From Microbacterium sp. Leaf288 (lineage in GTDB: Bacteria > Actinomycetota > Actinomycetes > Actinomycetales > Microbacteriaceae), in assembly GCF_001422925.1 (NCBI RefSeq), contig NZ_LMNI01000015.1, forward strand, positions 1 to 64,000: a stretch of DNA of 64,000 nt. The letters are read 5' to 3'. Positions 61,068 to 64,000 of the stretch are shown here, piece by piece. Both the position numbers and the translations under genes were made by a program. The notes below the pieces were generated by a model that did no database searches, had not been told where the DNA came from, and saw only the letters and a program-made list of their open reading frames with translations. Position 1 is the stretch's first letter. Each line of letters opens with the position of its first letter.

Positions 61068-62375
61068 ATGACCCCTACCATCGTCAAAGCCGCGGACGCC
61101 GCGCAGTTCCTCTCCTTCGTCCCCCGCATGCTCGGCTACCACCCGACGCAGAGCCTCGTGGTGATCCCGTTCCACGGGGCCCGCAGCCTGGGCGCCATGC
61201 GCTTCGACCTCCCCGACGGCGACGCGGACGCCGTCGACCGGATCGCAGCGACGGTCGCGGGCATGGCGTGCCGGCTCCCCGAGGCCGATGCCGTCGCCGC
61301 GATCACGTATACCGGAGCACGGTTCCAGGACGAGAGACGGATGCCGCATCGCGACCTCCTCGCCGCGCTCGAGCGCCGCGCGGATGCGTGCGGACTGCGG
61401 GTCACCGATCTGCTGTGCGTCGGCGCCGACGGGTGGGGCTCGTTCCTCGACGCAGAGTGTCCCGCGACGGGGAGATCGCTCGGCGACCTGGAGTGGATCG
61501 GCTCCGGAGACATCCCGGAGCCGGACGGCGATCAGTCGACGGGCGCCGACCTGCCGGAAGGCTCGCCCGAGGAGCGGGAGCGGGTCGCGAAGGCGATGAC
61601 GGCGCTCGACACGGCGGTGGCGGTGCTGTGCGGACCACAGGCGGACGGCGGGACGGCGGCGCGCACTGCGCGATCTGCCCGCACCGCGTGCGACGACGCG
61701 GTGACGGGCTTCGCCCGCGGAACGGAGGACGCGACGAGCGCGGCGCTGCCGAGCGCGCGGGTGAGCGACCTCGGCCCCGTTCCGGCGCCGGTGTCGGGCG
61801 CGGCGGAGGCTGCGGCATCCGTCGCCGACGAGGCAGCGCGGGTCGACCCGCAGGCGCTCGCGGCCTTCTGCCGGTTCGACGATCTGCCCGGGTTCTTCGA
61901 GGACGCCCTCGCACGACCGCGCGATGCGGCGGACGCGTACGACGTCGCCGCCCTCGTGTGGTGCCTCGCGCGCCCGTCGCTGCGGGATGTCGCGCTCGTG
62001 CAGTGGAGCGGCAACCTGGCGCAGGGCGACGAGGCGTTCGATGCGCAGCTGCGGTGGGAGTCGGGCGAGGAGTATCCGGCGCACCTCGCGATGCGCATGT
62101 GGGGAGAGGGCGACCGCCCGCAGGTGTCACGGCTCGAGACCGCCCTGCAGCTGTCGCGGGGGGCGGCCGCAGTCGCGCCGCGGGACGCGCAGCCGGGTCC
62201 GCTCGCGATGTGCGCGTGGCTGTCGTGGGCTCTCGGTCGCTCGACCCATGCGGCGGCCTACGCGGAGCGCGCATGCGAGATCGAGTCCGAGCACGGGCTG
62301 TCGCAGATCGTGCTGTCGTTCGTGAACGCCGGGCACCTGCCGGACTGGGCGTTCCAGAGGGCGAGCGCCCCGTGA
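61068..62375 (+). CDS. DUF4192 family protein
   Basis: 435 aa. Starts IVKAADAAQFLSFVPRMLGYHPTQSLVVIPFHG, the standard opening of actinobacterial DUF4192 proteins, and ends with the tetratricopeptide-like AMCAWLSWALGRSTHAAAYAERACE. The central part (about 150-280) is Ala/Asp-rich and variable. Function unknown. It starts at the ATG at 61068. Confidence 0.86.
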   Translation: MTPTIVKAADAAQFLSFVPRMLGYHPTQSLVVIPFHGARSLGAMRFDLPDGDADAVDRIAATVAGMACRLPEADAVAAITYTGARFQDERRMPHRDLLAALERRADACGLRVTDLLCVGADGWGSFLDAECPATGRSLGDLEWIGSGDIPEPDGDQSTGADLPEGSPEERERVAKAMTALDTAVAVLCGPQADGGTAARTARSARTACDDAVTGFARGTEDATSAALPSARVSDLGPVPAPVSGAAEAAASVADEAARVDPQALAAFCRFDDLPGFFEDALARPRDAADAYDVAALVWCLARPSLRDVALVQWSGNLAQGDEAFDAQLRWESGEEYPAHLAMRMWGEGDRPQVSRLETALQLSRGAAAVAPRDAQPGPLAMCAWLSWALGRSTHAAAYAERACEIESEHGLSQIVLSFVNAGHLPDWAFQRASAP

Positions 62376-62404
62376 TCCGCGCGCGGGAGGATCCCGCCGG
62401 CGGA

Positions 62405-63919
62405 CTACTTGACGAGCGGGAAGAGGATCGTCTCGCGGATGCCGAGCCCGGTCACCGCCATGAGCAGCCGGTCGATGCCCATGCCCATGCCACCGGTCGG
62501 GGGCATGCCGTGCTCGAGCGCGCGCAGGAACTCCTCGTCGATTCGCATCGCCTCGAGGTCGCCCTTCGCGGCGAGCTTGGCCTGCTCGACGAAGCGCTCC
62601 CGCTGGATGACCGGGTCGATGAGCTCGGAGTAGCCGGTCGCGAGCTCGAAGCCGCGAACGTAGAGGTCCCACTTCTCCACGACGCCGGCGATCGAGCGGT
62701 GCTCGCGGACGAGCGGGCTCGTGTCGACCGGGAAGTCCATGACGAAGGTGGGGCGCACGAGGCCCGGCTTCACGAAGTGCTCCCACAGCTCCTCGACGAG
62801 CTTGCCGTGGATCGCGTGCGGCGGCAGGTCGACGCCCTCGGCCTCGGCGAGCGAGACGAGGTCCTCGAACGGCGTCTCGGGCGTGATCGAGCGGCCCGCC
62901 GCCTCCGACAGCGACTCGTACATCGACAGGCGGTCCCACCGCCCGCCCAGGTCGTACTCGGTGCCGTCGGCCCAGATCACCGTGGTCGAGCCCGAGATCG
63001 CCACGGCCGCGTTCTGGATCAGCTCCTGCGTGAGGTCGGCGATGCCGTTGTAGTCGCTGTACGCCTGGTACGCCTCGAGCATCGCGAACTCGGGGCTGTG
63101 GGTCGAGTCGGCGCCCTCGTTGCGGAAGTTGCGGTTGATCTCGAAGACGCGGTCGATGCCGCCGACCACGGCGCGCTTGAGGAACAGCTCGGGCGCGATG
63201 CGGAGGTACAGGTCCGTGTCGAACGCGTTGGAGTGCGTGATGAACGGGCGTGCCGACGCTCCACCGTGCTGCACCTGCAGCATCGGGGTCTCGACCTCGA
63301 TGAAGTCGTGCGACGCGAACGTCTGTCGCAGGCTCGCGTTGACCTTCGCGCGTGCGAGGACCGTGTCGCGCGCGCGGTCGCGCACGATGAGGTCGAGGAA
63401 GCGGCTGCGGACGCGACTCTCTTCACTGAGCTCGGAGTGCAGGTTCGGCAGCGGGAGCACGGCCTTCGACGCGATGCGCCACTGCGACACCATGATCGAC
63501 AGCTCGCCGCGGCGGCTCGAGATGACCTCACCCGAGACGAAGACGTGGTCTCCGAGGTCGACGAGCTCCTTCCAGGCCTGCAGCGACTCGTCGCCGACGG
63601 CTGCGAGCGAAACCATCGCCTGGATGCGGCTGCCGTCGCCCGCCTGCAGCGAGGCGAAGCAGAGCTTTCCGGTGTTGCGGCTGAAGACGATGCGTCCGGC
63701 GACCGCAGCGGTGACACCGGTTTCGGCCCCCGCCTCGAGGTCGGCGAACCGATCGCGCAGAGCCGGGATCGTGTCGGTGATCGGCAGGCTGACCGGATAG
63801 GCCCCACCCGCGGCATCCGTGCGCTCCGCGATCAGTCGCTCGCGCTTGGCCAGCCGCACGGCCTTCTGCTCGAAGACTTCTTCTTCGGTCGGCTCGTCGG
63901 GCGCGGTCGCGTCGGTCAC
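62405..63919 (-). CDS. lysS: Lysyl-tRNA synthetase, class II
   Basis: 504 aa. OB-fold anticodon domain (GRIVFSRNTGKLCFASLQAG), class II motif 2 as FRNEGADSTHSPEFAMLEAY, motif 3 as GMGMGIDRLLM, ending in FPLVK. It charges tRNA-Lys. GTG at 63919 (VTDATAPDEP) has a GAGGAG site; the upstream extension in the same frame is unlikely. 63920-64000 holds no further gene. Confidence 0.95.
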   Translation of the reverse strand: MTDATAPDEPTEEEVFEQKAVRLAKRERLIAERTDAAGGAYPVSLPITDTIPALRDRFADLEAGAETGVTAAVAGRIVFSRNTGKLCFASLQAGDGSRIQAMVSLAAVGDESLQAWKELVDLGDHVFVSGEVISSRRGELSIMVSQWRIASKAVLPLPNLHSELSEESRVRSRFLDLIVRDRARDTVLARAKVNASLRQTFASHDFIEVETPMLQVQHGGASARPFITHSNAFDTDLYLRIAPELFLKRAVVGGIDRVFEINRNFRNEGADSTHSPEFAMLEAYQAYSDYNGIADLTQELIQNAAVAISGSTTVIWADGTEYDLGGRWDRLSMYESLSEAAGRSITPETPFEDLVSLAEAEGVDLPPHAIHGKLVEELWEHFVKPGLVRPTFVMDFPVDTSPLVREHRSIAGVVEKWDLYVRGFELATGYSELIDPVIQRERFVEQAKLAAKGDLEAMRIDEEFLRALEHGMPPTGGMGMGIDRLLMAVTGLGIRETILFPLVK

Positions 63920-64000
63920 GGGGTGGGCTCCTCGGTGGGGTGTTCTCCGCAGAACGCGGACCCCCAAGTCTACCGAGGTGCTCAAGGGCGCGAGTAAGGT

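Overview
The window is a high-GC actinobacterial chromosome segment that looks like Microbacterium or a close Microbacteriaceae relative. This rests on the overall composition, many GTG and leaderless-looking starts (a TANNNT box about 7 nt before the start codon), a short ArgA resembling the mycobacterial enzyme, ClpC, the UvrA/LacI/ABC content and an rRNA-operon leader typical of the group. No taxonomic search was possible. Position 1 lies inside a minus-strand rRNA leader, so a 16S gene should sit just left of the window, and the window edge may be a contig edge.

Region 1 (1-2,673): rRNA leader and promoter region, then an alkylsulfatase gene. Region 2 (2,674-29,547): two tandem islands accreted at the 3' end of a tRNA-Ser(CGA) gene (29,521-29,611). 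A 27-bp piece of the tRNA 3' end is repeated exactly at 2,674, 20,456 and 29,521. Every island end also carries two GTGGGCAC-like octamers spaced 11 bp apart, as expected of integrase arm sites, but no integrase gene is present. Island 1 (about 17.8 kb) holds an HxlR/SnoaL-like/UvrA-like module, a LacI-GH3-sugar transporter module, a drug exporter plus AhpD-like module, and a LacI-controlled sugar ABC importer with a large uncharacterised probable glycosidase. Island 2 (about 9.1 kb) holds one seven-gene minus-strand operon: sugar ABC importer, cytoplasmic GH91 protein, LacI regulator, GH32 fructosidase and PfkB kinase. I read it as a route for importing difructose anhydride or related inulin products and converting them to fructose phosphate.

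Region 3 (29,612-64,000) is core-like chromosome. It holds a DHA2 exporter, lactate dehydrogenase, an APC permease and a TetR-controlled urea-amidolyase-type operon (two DUF1989 proteins, a biotin-dependent carboxylase, allophanate hydrolase) that best fits guanidine assimilation. It continues with RadA, then a glutamine-synthetase-like/PuuD/ALDH/SDR/GntR operon divergent from an ethanolamine-type permease, which best fits ethanolamine use through gamma-glutamyl intermediates. Then come ArgA, ClpC, a small regulated membrane-protein module, a DUF559 protein beside a cluster of palindromic and 46-bp repeats, two exported proteins, cardiolipin synthase, a DUF4192 protein and lysyl-tRNA synthetase.

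The theme is nutrient scavenging. The islands add sugar importers, each under a LacI regulator with a clear palindromic operator. The core part carries two adjacent nitrogen-scavenging operons. Matching palindromes tie several regulators to their targets, most clearly two near-identical 22-bp sites flanking the guanidine-type cluster.
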